64,000 bases of DNA from Candidatus Kryptonium thompsonii (GCA_001442925.1 LDXX01000004.1:127001-191000); one strand, 5' to 3'. Numbered from the stretch's first letter, positions 17,884 through 27,169 are shown. The notes: generated by a model from the sequence alone, not told the origin. Translations and numbers: made by a program.

Positions 17884-20091
17884 ATGAGATTACTAATAGT
17901 ATCAAATAGATTGCCCATAACGATAGAGGAACAAGAAAGTGGTGAATTGTTAATTAAACAAAGTGTTGGTGGTCTTGTTTCGGGAATAAGTGATTATTTA
18001 AGTAGGCTCAAATTTTCTGAATTTTTGAAACCTGATTATGTATGGATTGGTTTCTCCGGCATAGATGTCGACAGTAAACAAAAGGAAAAATTATCCAAAA
18101 AACTTTTTCAACATTATAACGCTTGGCCTGTTTTTTTGTCCAAAAGGGTTGTGGATAAATTTTATCATGGTTTTTGTAATAAAATTCTGTGGCCACTTTT
18201 TCACTCATTTCCAAGCTATGTTGAATGGAACGATGAATACTGGCAAACTTATATAGATGTTAATAAAATTTTCGCACAGGAAATTTTGAAAATTGCCAAA
18301 GAAGATGATATTATATGGATTCACGATTATCATCTGATGCTCTTGCCTTCAATGTTAAGAAAAGAAATCGACAATGCCAAAATAATTTTTTCCCTTCATA
18401 TTCCATTCCCACATTTTGAGATATTCCAGCTTCTGCCCAAGGCTTGGCGCACTGGACTGCTTAAAGGACTTCTTGGAGCGGATATAGTAGGTTTCCATAC
18501 TTACGAGTATTCACAAAATTTCTTGCAATCTGTTTTGCGATTTTTGGGATATCAAAACGAAATGGGCAAAATCCTAACTGATGAGGGATTGGTAAAGGTA
18601 GGGACATTCCCAATGGGAATAAATTTTCAAAAATTTCATTTTGCTTTGGAAGATCAAGAGATCCTTAGCAAGGTTGAAACTTTAAAAGAAAAATTTAAAA
18701 ATTACAAGGTGATACTTTCCATAGATAGACTTGATTACACGAAAGGTATATTAAACAGATTGAAAGCATATGAGCAATTTTTGAAGGATAATCCTCAGTA
18801 CTTTGATAAAGTTGTTTTAATTATTGTAGTTGTTCCAGGGCGTGTTGGGGTTGAGCGATATCAAAAGACAAAAAACGAGATAGACGAATACGTCGGCAAA
18901 ATAAATGGTGAATTTGGAAATATAGAGTGGACGCCAGTTATATATCAAACAAAATTTTTACCCTTTGAAGACTTAGCGGTTTTTTATAATATTGCGGATG
19001 TAATGCTTGTTACCCCTTTACGTGATGGGATGAACTTAATTGCAAAGGAATATGTTGCGTCTAAAAAAGATGCAAAAGGTGTTTTGATTTTAAGCGAAAT
19101 GGCAGGAGCTGCAAAGGAACTTACCGAAGCAATTTTGGTAAACCCCTATGATATTTCTGAAATTGCCTCCGCTATAAAAGAGGCTCTTGAAATGCCAGTC
19201 GAGGAGCAAACAAGACGGAATAAAATAATGCAAAACAGACTTAGAAAATATGATATAGCTAGGTGGGGTGATGAATTAATAAAAGAGCTACTTTCCATCA
19301 AAGATGAACAAAATAAATTCTCCACCAAGTTACTGGTACCTCGATTACAGGAAAAACTATATAGTGAGTATAAAAAAGCTGAAAGAAGACTTATATTGCT
19401 GGATTACGATGGTACACTTGTCCCATTCGTGGCTTCCCCACCCAAAGCCCAACCTGATGAAGAACTATTAAACTTGCTTATGAAATTAACTGATGACGCA
19501 AAAAATGAGGTAGTCTTACTAAGTGGAAGAGATAAAGAAACTCTTGAAAAATGGTTTTCAACAATTGGGATAAATTTGGTAGCAGAACATGGGGTTTGGA
19601 TCAAGGAGAAACATGAAAAAGACTGGAAAATAGTGATGCCCTTGAGGAGCGATTGGAAAGGGCAAATTTTACCAATAATTTCCACTTATGTAGATCGCCT
19701 TCCCGGTAGTTTTATAGAGGAGAAAGAATTTTCAGTAGCATGGCACTACCGCAAATCTGACCCAGAACAATCATCTCTCGTAGTGAAAGATGCTATTGAA
19801 TATCTTATAAGCTTTACTGCAAATCTTGACATACAAATATTACAAGGAGAAAAAATCGTTGAAATAAGATGCGGTGGAGTAAATAAAGGTTCAGCGGCTC
19901 TGTATTGGCTATCTAAAAACAACTTTGATTTTATATTAGGCATTGGGGATGACCTTACTGATGAAGATTTATTTAAAGCTCTGCCAGAAGAAGCTTACAC
20001 TATCAAAGTTAGAATAGGTCCATCTAACGCAAAATTTAATCTATATGACTACTCAGAAGTGAGGAAACTGCTTTGGAAATTAGGTGGGTAA
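17884..20091 (+). CDS. Bifunctional trehalose-6-phosphate synthase / trehalose-phosphatase
   Basis: One protein of 735 residues carries both steps of trehalose synthesis from UDP-glucose and glucose-6-phosphate. Residues 1 to about 470 form the GT20 synthase: IVSNRLP, SVGGLVSGI, WIHDYHLMLLP, RLDYTKGI and TPLRDGMNLIAKEY are all present. Residues about 485-735 form the HAD-type phosphatase: LLDYDGTLVPF (nucleophile Asp), LSGRDKETL, AEHGVW and GIGDDLTDED. This fused order is known from several bacteria and eukaryotes. The ATG at 17884 is preferred over a GTG two codons earlier because it gives the usual MRLLIVSNRLP start. Trehalose would act as a stress protectant. Gaps around this gene are longer than elsewhere in the window. 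Confidence 0.96.
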   Translation: MRLLIVSNRLPITIEEQESGELLIKQSVGGLVSGISDYLSRLKFSEFLKPDYVWIGFSGIDVDSKQKEKLSKKLFQHYNAWPVFLSKRVVDKFYHGFCNKILWPLFHSFPSYVEWNDEYWQTYIDVNKIFAQEILKIAKEDDIIWIHDYHLMLLPSMLRKEIDNAKIIFSLHIPFPHFEIFQLLPKAWRTGLLKGLLGADIVGFHTYEYSQNFLQSVLRFLGYQNEMGKILTDEGLVKVGTFPMGINFQKFHFALEDQEILSKVETLKEKFKNYKVILSIDRLDYTKGILNRLKAYEQFLKDNPQYFDKVVLIIVVVPGRVGVERYQKTKNEIDEYVGKINGEFGNIEWTPVIYQTKFLPFEDLAVFYNIADVMLVTPLRDGMNLIAKEYVASKKDAKGVLILSEMAGAAKELTEAILVNPYDISEIASAIKEALEMPVEEQTRRNKIMQNRLRKYDIARWGDELIKELLSIKDEQNKFSTKLLVPRLQEKLYSEYKKAERRLILLDYDGTLVPFVASPPKAQPDEELLNLLMKLTDDAKNEVVLLSGRDKETLEKWFSTIGINLVAEHGVWIKEKHEKDWKIVMPLRSDWKGQILPIISTYVDRLPGSFIEEKEFSVAWHYRKSDPEQSSLVVKDAIEYLISFTANLDIQILQGEKIVEIRCGGVNKGSAALYWLSKNNFDFILGIGDDLTDEDLFKALPEEAYTIKVRIGPSNAKFNLYDYSEVRKLLWKLGG

Positions 20092-20115
20092 TTGAAATAA
20101 AAACTAATATAGAGT

Positions 20116-20499
20116 ATGAACGAGATCAAATTTGCTACTGCGATCAACTGCATTGATGGAAGGGTTCAAATTCCAGTAATTGAATGGTTGAAAAAAGAAT
20201 ATGGAGTAAATTATGTGGATATGATTACAGAACCAGGCCCGGATAAAGTATTATCGGAAAACAAAAGTGACTTCACACTCCAAGAAATAAAAAGAAAAGT
20301 TGAAATCTCAATTAGTAAGCATGCTTCAAAGCTTGTCGCAATTGTTGGGCATCATAATTGTGCGGGTAATCCAGTAGAAAAAGAAACACACTTGAAACAA
20401 ATTTCATCCGCTATTGAGACAATTAAAATGTGGAATCTTGATGTCGATATAATAGGGCTGTGGGTTGATGAAAATTGGAAAGTTCATAAAGTTGAGTGA
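20116..20499 (+). CDS. Small carbonic-anhydrase-like protein (Pro_CA_2 type)
   Basis: A 127-residue cytoplasmic protein with the zinc motifs of beta-carbonic anhydrases: NCIDGR (Cys12, Asp14, Arg16) and GHHNC (His79, Cys82). It is much shorter than standard beta-carbonic anhydrases (about 200 residues) and lacks their N-terminal arm, as in the family called Pro_CA_2 (putative carbonic anhydrase). The core three zinc ligands and the Asp-Arg dyad are retained, so zinc binding is likely. Catalysis of CO2 hydration is not certain. It lies 24 bases after the trehalose gene on the same strand. Confidence 0.75.
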   Translation: MNEIKFATAINCIDGRVQIPVIEWLKKEYGVNYVDMITEPGPDKVLSENKSDFTLQEIKRKVEISISKHASKLVAIVGHHNCAGNPVEKETHLKQISSAIETIKMWNLDVDIIGLWVDENWKVHKVE

Positions 20500-20589
20500 A
20501 TTTATAGTAGTTAGGGAAACGATCAAACTAATCCAGCCATTAAAACATCAATAATATCATGCAAGGGCAAGGTTGATACTTTTTCAAAA

Positions 20590-20620
20590 TTTGATTTTTT
20601 ACCTTGTCTTGATAAATTAA
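20590..20620 (+). promoter_or_regulatory. Candidate FCB-type promoter of the ThyX-like gene
   Basis: TTTG, 19 bases, TAAATTAA, about 28 bases before the ATG at 20649. The -7 box matches 6 of 8 positions. The rest of the 149-base gap before it shows no gene or convincing hairpin. Confidence 0.35.
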
Positions 20621-20648
20621 TTCAAAGTTTTCAAAACGAATTTCAAAA

Positions 20649-22199
20649 ATGATGATAGATAAACCACTTTCACCAGAGCCAGTTGTAAAAGTTGTAAAGT
20701 ATTTCCCTGAGCCCTTTAAAAATGTGATAGCAACGGCAAGAACTTGTTATTCTTCAAAGGGTATTATAAAAGATGAAGAAATTGACATAAACAAATACAT
20801 TGATTTAGCCAAAAGCATCTACGAAGCCGGGCATCACACGACTTTTCAACATGCATATTTTCAATTTGCTATTGAAAATGTTTCAAGGTACTTCATTTGG
20901 TCATTTCTTCACAGTCACCCCTTCTACAATTCAGAGCAAGTCTCACAAAGATATGTAGAGGTTAAACCGGGTAATTATTTTATACCACCGCTTGAAGGAA
21001 AAGCGCTTGAAATCTATATATCAACCATTGAATTCCAAAATGAATCATATAAAAAACTAACAGAACTGCTTCTACCAGTTGTAGAGAACGAATATTATCT
21101 AAGGTTTCCAGCACGAAGATTTAATTCAGAAAAATACAAAAAGGATATAAAACGAAAAGCTCAAGAGATCGCACGATATGTTCTTCCAATTGCAACATTT
21201 GCCTATCTTTATCACACGGTCAGCGCAATCACAATTTTAAGATATTATAAACTGTGTAATCAATTTGACATCCCCCTTGAACAAAGAATAGTTGCCAACA
21301 AGTTAATTGATGAAATTTTAAGGGTTGATCCAAATTATAAAATTGTTCTTGAAAAACCGATCGATGAGCATGAACTTGTCGAATTTAACTTTGTTCAAAA
21401 TTTAAACGATGATAATTTATCAAAAGAATTCGCTGATGAATTTGATAAGTCACTGAATGGAAAGATATCACTTTTGGTTGACTACAAACCAAATGCGGAA
21501 AAAATTCTCGCCGACTCCGTCAGGGAAATATTCGGCTTGCCATCCACCGCCTTAAGCGATGATGAAGCAATAAATCTCGTGTTGAATCCCGCTATAAACA
21601 AAATCCTCGCCGAATCACTTGTCCTAACAACGCACAGCAAAATATCAAGGGCGATGTTCCACGTCTCGTATACCTTTAAAAAGAAATTAAGTCACACAGC
21701 TGATTCGCAAGATCAAAGACATCGAATGACCCCAGGGTCAAGACCTATTTTAATGCGCCAAATTTCCGATGAACCGGATTTTATAACCCCAAGTTTAATT
21801 TTGCAAAGTGATTCAGCGCTTAAACTTTACACTGAAACCATGGAAAGAATTTGGGAAAGCATTGGGAAGTTGAAAAAGTTGGGCGTTCCATCTGAATTTG
21901 CGCTTTATCTCTTGCCAAATGCCGTCAGCATAAGATTTACTGAATCGGGCGATCTTCTAAACCTTCACCATAAATATGCGATGCGACTTTGCTTTAATGC
22001 GCAAGAGGAAATATGGCGGGCTTCATTTGAAGAAGTCCAACAAATTTCAGAAGTCCATCCGAAAATTGGAAATTTCCTTCTGCCCCCATGCTCAATTAGA
22101 AATCTTGCAAATATAAAACCAATCTGTCCCGAAGGACCAAGATTTTGCGGCGTGAAGGTTTGGAGATTAAAATTAAACGAATATTCAAGGCTGATATGA
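20649..22199 (+). CDS. Tandem ThyX-like (flavin-dependent thymidylate synthase family) protein
   Basis: A 516-residue protein made of two ThyX-like halves. The first half (about 10-225) has HTTFQHAYFQFAIENVSRYF followed by SEQVSQRYVE, the ThyX core, but the usual RHR of the signature is replaced by HSH (residues 88-90). The second half (about 275-510) has SRAMFHVSYTFKKKLSHTAD followed by SQDQRHRMTPGSRP and later NLHHKYAMRLCFNAQEEIW. Here an RHR occurs (357-359) but without the usual S-x-R motif at normal spacing. Normal ThyX is 210-260 residues and a homotetramer. Long forms are known in databases as FAD-dependent thymidylate synthase (from memory), but activity for this one is unproven. The stop overlaps the next gene. 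Confidence 0.8.
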   Translation: MMIDKPLSPEPVVKVVKYFPEPFKNVIATARTCYSSKGIIKDEEIDINKYIDLAKSIYEAGHHTTFQHAYFQFAIENVSRYFIWSFLHSHPFYNSEQVSQRYVEVKPGNYFIPPLEGKALEIYISTIEFQNESYKKLTELLLPVVENEYYLRFPARRFNSEKYKKDIKRKAQEIARYVLPIATFAYLYHTVSAITILRYYKLCNQFDIPLEQRIVANKLIDEILRVDPNYKIVLEKPIDEHELVEFNFVQNLNDDNLSKEFADEFDKSLNGKISLLVDYKPNAEKILADSVREIFGLPSTALSDDEAINLVLNPAINKILAESLVLTTHSKISRAMFHVSYTFKKKLSHTADSQDQRHRMTPGSRPILMRQISDEPDFITPSLILQSDSALKLYTETMERIWESIGKLKKLGVPSEFALYLLPNAVSIRFTESGDLLNLHHKYAMRLCFNAQEEIWRASFEEVQQISEVHPKIGNFLLPPCSIRNLANIKPICPEGPRFCGVKVWRLKLNEYSRLI

Positions 22200-23017
22200 G
22201 CATAAAAATCCCGGATGAGTTCCCAACCCTTAAGGATTACCTTGATTGGCTTTTCAAAAAATATAACACTCCCGAATTCATAAATTCCGATCCGGTAAAG
22301 TTCGTGCATCGTTTTTCAAATCCAAAAGATATGGAAATAGCTGGATTTATTGCGTCTCTTCTCGCCATGGGGAACAGAAAGATAATATTGCTAAGTAGTG
22401 AACGACTTTTCAATATTATGGAGGATAAACCTTATGAGTTTGTTTTAAATTTTGATCCGTTCTGGTATGAAAAAATTTTAAACAATTTCGTTCACTTCGC
22501 ATACAGAAACATTGAAGGAAAGGACTTGCTCGTGGTTTTTTACCTTTTGAAACAAGCCCTTGAAAAATATGGTACTTTAAAAAACCTCTTTTTAAAGCAT
22601 TACGATGAAAAACATCCAACAATAAAGCAGGCACTGTCAGGATTTGTTAAAGAACTTTTGTCTTTTGATCCCCCGCCCAAATTTAATGGCATTCCTGAAA
22701 GCGTTGGCGGTCTTATACCAGATCCAGAGAAAAATAGCCCCTGCAAACGACTTAACATGTTTTTGAGATGGATGGTAAGGAAAGACAATGTCGATGTGGG
22801 ACTATGGAGTGAAGTTGATAAATCAAAGTTGATAATACCACTTGATACGCATGTTTCGAAAATTTCACGGGGTCTTGGGCTTACTCAAAGGAAAACAGAT
22901 ACATGGAAAACAGCGGAGGAAATTACAAACAACTTGAAAAAATTTGATCCCGAAGACCCCGTGAAATATGATTTTGCTATATTTGGGCTTGGGATAGAAC
23001 TAAAACATGGATACTAA
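22196..23017 (+). CDS. TIGR02757 family protein (DUF2400)
   Basis: A 273-residue protein matching the TIGR02757 family, which has no experimentally proven function. Typical family segments are the N-terminal DPVKFVHRFSNPKDMEIAGF (residues about 31-50), the middle SPCKRLNMFLRWMVRKD and LDTHVSKISRGLGL. The last two resemble the helix-hairpin-helix region of DNA glycosylases, and a link to DNA repair has been suggested on that basis; this is inference. The ATG at 22196 overlaps the ThyX-like stop (ATGA), which decides the start over an earlier in-frame codon inside that gene. The end overlaps the convergent Spy-like gene by 4 bases. Confidence 0.85.
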   Translation: MSIKIPDEFPTLKDYLDWLFKKYNTPEFINSDPVKFVHRFSNPKDMEIAGFIASLLAMGNRKIILLSSERLFNIMEDKPYEFVLNFDPFWYEKILNNFVHFAYRNIEGKDLLVVFYLLKQALEKYGTLKNLFLKHYDEKHPTIKQALSGFVKELLSFDPPPKFNGIPESVGGLIPDPEKNSPCKRLNMFLRWMVRKDNVDVGLWSEVDKSKLIIPLDTHVSKISRGLGLTQRKTDTWKTAEEITNNLKKFDPEDPVKYDFAIFGLGIELKHGY

Positions 23018-23385
23018 CTTGGTCTTCCGCGCCATTCGCGCATCCTTTCCTGTCGTTCCTTTTTTATCGCTTCATATTTTTTCTTCTGTTCTTTCGTTAA
23101 AACAGCTTCAATTTCCTTATCGATCTTTTCCCACCTTTCACGCATTGCTTTCATCATCGCTTCCCTGTTGCCCTGATATTTTTCTCTGTCGATCTCGGCT
23201 TGTTTTTGAGCTGAATCAAGAATTTTTTGAATCTTTGTAACTTGTTCAGGCGTCAAATTGAGTTCCTGTTTCAACCTCTCAAGGAATCCACCATAACCTC
23301 TACCTCTGTCTTGAGAAAGCGCAAAACCAATAAAAATAAACGAAAATAAAATCGGCAAAGCAAGTATGAATACTTTTCTAGACAT
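23014..23385 (-). CDS. Spy/CpxP-like periplasmic protein
   Basis: A 123-residue exported helical protein. The signal peptide ends near GFALSQ, and the mature part is long charged helices with LNLTPEQVTKIQKI near residue 42 and VLTKEQKKKYEAIKKE near residue 95. This pair of LTxEQ repeats is the signature of the Spy/CpxP/zinc-resistance-associated fold, small periplasmic chaperones or stress sensors. The C-terminus is Arg-rich (REWRGRPS). It is the last gene of a minus-strand group and ends head-on with the TIGR02757 gene. No partner two-component system is seen nearby. Confidence 0.8.
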   Translation of the reverse strand: MSRKVFILALPILFSFIFIGFALSQDRGRGYGGFLERLKQELNLTPEQVTKIQKILDSAQKQAEIDREKYQGNREAMMKAMRERWEKIDKEIEAVLTKEQKKKYEAIKKERQERMREWRGRPS

Positions 23386-23438
23386 GATAAAATATCTTTT
23401 TTCTTTTTTGACGCACTAAGGTAAACTATGGTTGCATC

Positions 23439-24155
23439 TTATTTTATCTTAATTGAAAAGCCTACTGAAGTAGCGCGAAGCTCATCTCCCTCTTCTTCCT
23501 TTTTTGTAGATGACCATCCTATCCAGAATCCCCCGTAATTTATGTTATAATAACCAATATTCACGAAAACAAACCCAGGCAAACCCATGCCAACTTTAAA
23601 TGAAAGTTTATCACTCTTTGAAAAATTGAACTGTAAAAATGTATATCCAGAAAAAAAAGGAACAATTTCATCATAAATTGGTGAAATTTCACTTTTCCCC
23701 TTGCTCTTTCTGAAAGAAGTATAGTTTCCAAATTCACCAGCTACCCCATCATATGTTCCAATTCCAACATTAAAGAAATAAAGAGGGATAAATATATTCA
23801 CATCAATATCAGCGCCAATACCAAAATATGATTTTTCTCCCCTATTTGTCTCTATCTCTTGCTTATTTTGCACATTATAACTACCAAAATATGCAAAACC
23901 ACCACCTGAAAGTCTATACCAACTTCCACCAGTTGTCCTCACTAAATTTGTTCTGAAAAAATTGTTTTCATCCCCTCCATTAAATCCACCAGCATTATTG
24001 TAATATGCACTTAAAAATGTAGATTCTTTTTTAACTTCAGTCGGAGCTAACATCGGTGGTGAAGAATCCCAAATAGCAGGCAGATAAGTCGGACCACAAC
24101 CTACCATAAAGATAAATAAAAACAAAACTACGATTTTTAAAATTTTGCCAGCCAT
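23439..24155 (-). CDS. Putative outer-membrane lipoprotein, beta-rich
   Basis: A 238-residue protein not recognised as a named family. It has a lipoprotein signal peptide with a lipobox ending at Cys20 (FIFMVGC), so it is probably lipid-anchored. The mature part is rich in Gly, Tyr and Phe with alternating strands (for example YFGIGADIDVNIFIPLYFFN, 20 residues near 110) and ends GFSIKIK, which suggests a small barrel or beta-sandwich. A strong Shine-Dalgarno (CGGAGG) lies 7 bases before the ATG. It lies 30 bases after mtaB on the same strand. Confidence 0.72.
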   Translation of the reverse strand: MAGKILKIVVLFLFIFMVGCGPTYLPAIWDSSPPMLAPTEVKKESTFLSAYYNNAGGFNGGDENNFFRTNLVRTTGGSWYRLSGGGFAYFGSYNVQNKQEIETNRGEKSYFGIGADIDVNIFIPLYFFNVGIGTYDGVAGEFGNYTSFRKSKGKSEISPIYDEIVPFFSGYTFLQFNFSKSDKLSFKVGMGLPGFVFVNIGYYNINYGGFWIGWSSTKKEEEGDELRATSVGFSIKIK

Positions 24156-24185
24156 AGCACACCTCCGTTTTTGATTTTAAAAAAT

Positions 24186-25484
24186 TTAATCTTTTACAAT
24201 TTCCCCGACTGCAACCAAATCTTCAACATCAACAATTTTTACTGGTGTGATTTTATTAACAAGCGAAGGTTCATATTTTATCTTAACCTTGACATAGTTT
24301 TTCGTAAAACCAAACATCATCCCATCCTTAACCTCACTCTCCCATAAAACATCAAAGACCTTTCCAATCATCTGCCTGTAGAAAGAGTTTTTCTTTTTCA
24401 AACTAAGGTTTCTTAACATTTCGCTTCTCCTGTGCCTCTCATCCATAGAAACTTTATCAGGTAGGTTTACCGCATCGGTATTTGGTCTCTCTGAATATGT
24501 AAACACATGAAGGTATGAAATTGGCAGGTCATTTATAAAATTGTAAGTCGTTTCAAAATGTTCTCTTGTTTCTCCTGGGAACCCCACGATCACATCAGCT
24601 CCAATACACGCCTCCGGGTCCTTTTCTTTTATATACTCAATCCTTTTTCTGTAAAGCGTCGTATTATATCTTCTTCTCATCTTGCGCAAAATTTCATCGC
24701 TACCGCTTTGCAAAGGGATGTGAAAATGGTTGCAAATTTTTTCGGAATTTACGAAGTAATCAATCATTTCTTCGCTTAAAAGGTTTGGCTCAATTGAACT
24801 AATCCTTATTCTTTCTATGCCATCAATCTTTTCAAGTTCCTTAACAAGTTCAAAAAGATTTGTCCCAATCTTTCTACCGTAATCCCCAACATTTACCCCA
24901 CTTAAAACTATTTCTTTATAACCAAGTTGTGCGAGCGTCTTCGCTCTTTCAACTACAACAGCAATTTCAGGGCTTCTGCTCCCACCACGGGCAAGTGGAA
25001 TTGTGCAATATGAACAATTATAATCACACCCGTCTTGAACCTTCAAAAATGCTCTTGTCCTGTCAGATGCAGGGGTTGAACTTGCGATGTAAAACTCATT
25101 TGTTTCAGTTACAGGTGAGATAAAAATCTGGGTGTGATAATTTTTCTGGAAATCCCCAACATAATCAAAAATTTTAAATTTCTCATTTGAACCAAGGATC
25201 AAATCAACCCCTTCAATCTGGGCTATTTCGTCAGGACGAAGCTGAGCGTAGCAACCCGTGACAATTATAAAAGCATTGGGTGATACTTTTAAGGCTTTCC
25301 TCACAGCACGACGGCAATCCCTATCTGCATACTCAGTAACGGAGCATGTATTTATAACGCAAACATCTGAAGGCTCACCGAATTCGACTATTTCAAAACC
25401 ACGCTTTTTAAACTCCTCACCTATCGTCGATGTCTCTGCAAAATTTAATTTACATCCAACCGTGTAAAATGAGACCTTCTTCAT
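24186..25484 (-). CDS. mtaB: tRNA t6A37 methylthiotransferase MtaB
   Basis: Radical-SAM enzyme that converts t6A37 of tRNAs reading ANN codons to ms2t6A37. The N-terminal UPF0004 domain has the three cluster ligands Cys11, Cys47 and Cys78 (TVGCKLN, NTCSVT, TGCYAQ). The radical-SAM cluster is CDYNCSYC with Cys153, Cys157 and Cys160. A TRAM-like C-terminal domain follows. The motif GCKLNFAE near the start and length 432 fit MtaB and not MiaB or RimO. The start at 25484 leads directly into the fold. It heads a minus-strand group with the lipoprotein and Spy-like genes. Confidence 0.94.
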   Translation of the reverse strand: MKKVSFYTVGCKLNFAETSTIGEEFKKRGFEIVEFGEPSDVCVINTCSVTEYADRDCRRAVRKALKVSPNAFIIVTGCYAQLRPDEIAQIEGVDLILGSNEKFKIFDYVGDFQKNYHTQIFISPVTETNEFYIASSTPASDRTRAFLKVQDGCDYNCSYCTIPLARGGSRSPEIAVVVERAKTLAQLGYKEIVLSGVNVGDYGRKIGTNLFELVKELEKIDGIERIRISSIEPNLLSEEMIDYFVNSEKICNHFHIPLQSGSDEILRKMRRRYNTTLYRKRIEYIKEKDPEACIGADVIVGFPGETREHFETTYNFINDLPISYLHVFTYSERPNTDAVNLPDKVSMDERHRRSEMLRNLSLKKKNSFYRQMIGKVFDVLWESEVKDGMMFGFTKNYVKVKIKYEPSLVNKITPVKIVDVEDLVAVGEIVKD

Positions 25485-25575
25485 CTATCGAGAAAATAAT
25501 TAATTTTCAATTTTACCTTTCACCTTTTGCAGTAAAAATTGCAAAATTAAAATCAAAAACGCAAACATAAGCTAA

Positions 25576-25606
25576 TTTGAAATTTTAAATGCCTTTTTTA
25601 TCTTTA
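25576..25606 (+). promoter_or_regulatory. FCB-type promoter with almost no leader
   Basis: TTTG, 19 bases, TATCTTTA: 7 of 8 positions of the TAnnTTTG box and the exact spacing. The box ends 10 bases before the ATG at 25617, so the transcript should have a leader of only about 5 bases. Consistent with this, no Shine-Dalgarno sequence is seen before that gene. Confidence 0.5.
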
Positions 25607-25616
25607 CAATATCAAA

Positions 25617-26339
25617 ATGAAAACGATGCATCAAGTGAAATTAAAACTGTGGCTTGTTATAACAATTCTATCGCTGATATTAACTCATACCTTAACTACG
25701 CAAAATTTAAATCTGAAAAATAGAAACTATGTATGTCTATCCGCTGGATTGGGTGCTAACTATATTAACTTCCCTGATGTCTCTGATTATATAACATCAA
25801 TTACTGGAAAAAGAACAAAAGAATTTGACGGCGCCCCAGAATTTTGGGCATCAACTGAATTTAAAATCGGCAGAGATATAGCGATAAAAATTGACTATTC
25901 TTATATCTCAAAGCAATACAATATTGAAGAAACATCGACTGGTGTTTCGTTGAATTATATATTTACATACAAAGTTCATAACCCAGTTTTAACTTTAAAC
26001 TATCTGCTTTTTCAGGAGCAAGAAATTTACATCGTCAAATTCGGAGCTGGGCTTGGCTTTACCAAGGGATATTTTTCACAATTTTTACCACTTTCAGGGA
26101 AAGAGGTAACTTACGGGACAAACGGAGGAATTTTAAAACTTGAAGCAATATTTTCATCTCGACTTGGCGAAAAGGTATATGTCCACCTTTCAACTGATGT
26201 TAAAATTGGTCTAACTGATGAAGCAAGAGATGCAAATGGAAACAAATTGATAATCCGCAAACCATTTGAAGAAGATAGAAATTTAAGATTAAATTTTACG
26301 GGTGTTGCAATTCGCTTTGGATTTAGTTATTATTTTTAA
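25617..26339 (+). CDS. Putative outer-membrane beta-barrel protein
   Basis: A 240-residue exported protein, not a recognised family. The N-terminus has a signal peptide (KLKLWLVITILSLILTHTL) and the mature part has 8-10 amphipathic strands with many aromatic residues (IKIDYSYISKQYNI, PVLTLNYLLFQEQEIYIVKF), ending FRF-like: AIRFGFSYYF. This is the pattern of small OmpA/OmpW-type barrels. Its likely promoter sits almost on the start codon. The next gene, uppP, follows 17 bases later, so the two may share a transcript. Confidence 0.7.
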   Translation: MKTMHQVKLKLWLVITILSLILTHTLTTQNLNLKNRNYVCLSAGLGANYINFPDVSDYITSITGKRTKEFDGAPEFWASTEFKIGRDIAIKIDYSYISKQYNIEETSTGVSLNYIFTYKVHNPVLTLNYLLFQEQEIYIVKFGAGLGFTKGYFSQFLPLSGKEVTYGTNGGILKLEAIFSSRLGEKVYVHLSTDVKIGLTDEARDANGNKLIIRKPFEEDRNLRLNFTGVAIRFGFSYYF

Positions 26340-26356
26340 AAAATTCGCAAACGCCG

Positions 26357-27169
26357 ATGAACTATCTTGAAAGTTTGATTTTATCAATTTTGCAAGGACT
26401 AACGGAATTTCTCCCGATAAGTAGTTCAGGACATCTTGTGCTTGCTCAACATCTGCTGGGAGTGAAAAAAAGTGGAATTGAATTTGAGGTTTTCGTCCAC
26501 TTTGGAACGATGTTAAGTGTTTTGGCTATCTTCTGGAAAGATATAAGTGCAATTTTAAAATCGTTCTTCACAAAAATTTTTAAGGTGAGCGAATTAGGAA
26601 CAAATTTAAAAGCAGATGAAAACTTTAAGCTTGCCGTTTTAATCATTTGGGCATCGATACCAGCTGGTGTGATTGGAATTTTATTTGAAGATAAAATTGA
26701 AACCGTTTTTCAAAGTCCGAAATTGACATCGATATTTCTGATGGTGACAGGATTAATTTTAATTTCGACACGCTTTGCTAAGAACAATCCTGAAAAAGAT
26801 TTTAATTTCGTTTCATCTTTTCTTGTTGGAGTTGCACAAGCATTTGCAATTCTTCCAGGGATATCAAGGTCTGGATCAACCATAAGTGCGGGGATGCTTG
26901 CTGGGATAAATGGTGTTAAAAGTGCAAGATTTTCATTCCTGCTCTCGCTTCCAGCAATTCTTGGGGCTACAATTCTAAAAACGAAAGAGATTTTTGAATT
27001 TTCACTGTTTGACAAAGTTCCATTGCTTTTGTTTTCAGCGTTAATTTCATTTATCACGGGATACATAGCAATAAAATTTTTGCTCAAAGTGATCTCCCGT
27101 GGCAACTTTAGTTTATTCGCATACTATTGCTTAACCATTGGCTTAATTGGACTAATCTTTCTAAAATAA
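26357..27169 (+). CDS. uppP: Undecaprenyl-diphosphatase
   Basis: Integral membrane phosphatase (BacA type) that recycles undecaprenyl pyrophosphate to the monophosphate carrier used for peptidoglycan and surface polysaccharide. Both catalytic motifs are intact: GLTEFLPISSSGHL (Glu17, His26) and LPGISRSGSTIS with the catalytic Arg near residue 174. About eight transmembrane segments and a length of 270 residues fit the family. Gene product supports the polysaccharide genes at the left of the window in function, though not in position. Confidence 0.96.
   Translation: MNYLESLILSILQGLTEFLPISSSGHLVLAQHLLGVKKSGIEFEVFVHFGTMLSVLAIFWKDISAILKSFFTKIFKVSELGTNLKADENFKLAVLIIWASIPAGVIGILFEDKIETVFQSPKLTSIFLMVTGLILISTRFAKNNPEKDFNFVSSFLVGVAQAFAILPGISRSGSTISAGMLAGINGVKSARFSFLLSLPAILGATILKTKEIFEFSLFDKVPLLLFSALISFITGYIAIKFLLKVISRGNFSLFAYYCLTIGLIGLIFLK

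Noticed and set aside
20553-20610. Inverted repeat AAGGT/ACCTT upstream of the ThyX-like gene
   Set aside because: Short arms with a long AT-rich loop, likely chance.
22145-22195. Longer N-terminus for the TIGR02757 protein
   Set aside because: It would lie inside the ThyX-like gene, while the ATG at 22196 forms a standard ATGA overlap.
24558-24802. Two overlapping plus-strand open frames opposite mtaB
   Set aside because: They are antisense to a well-conserved radical-SAM gene, have no ribosome-binding site and no family resemblance.
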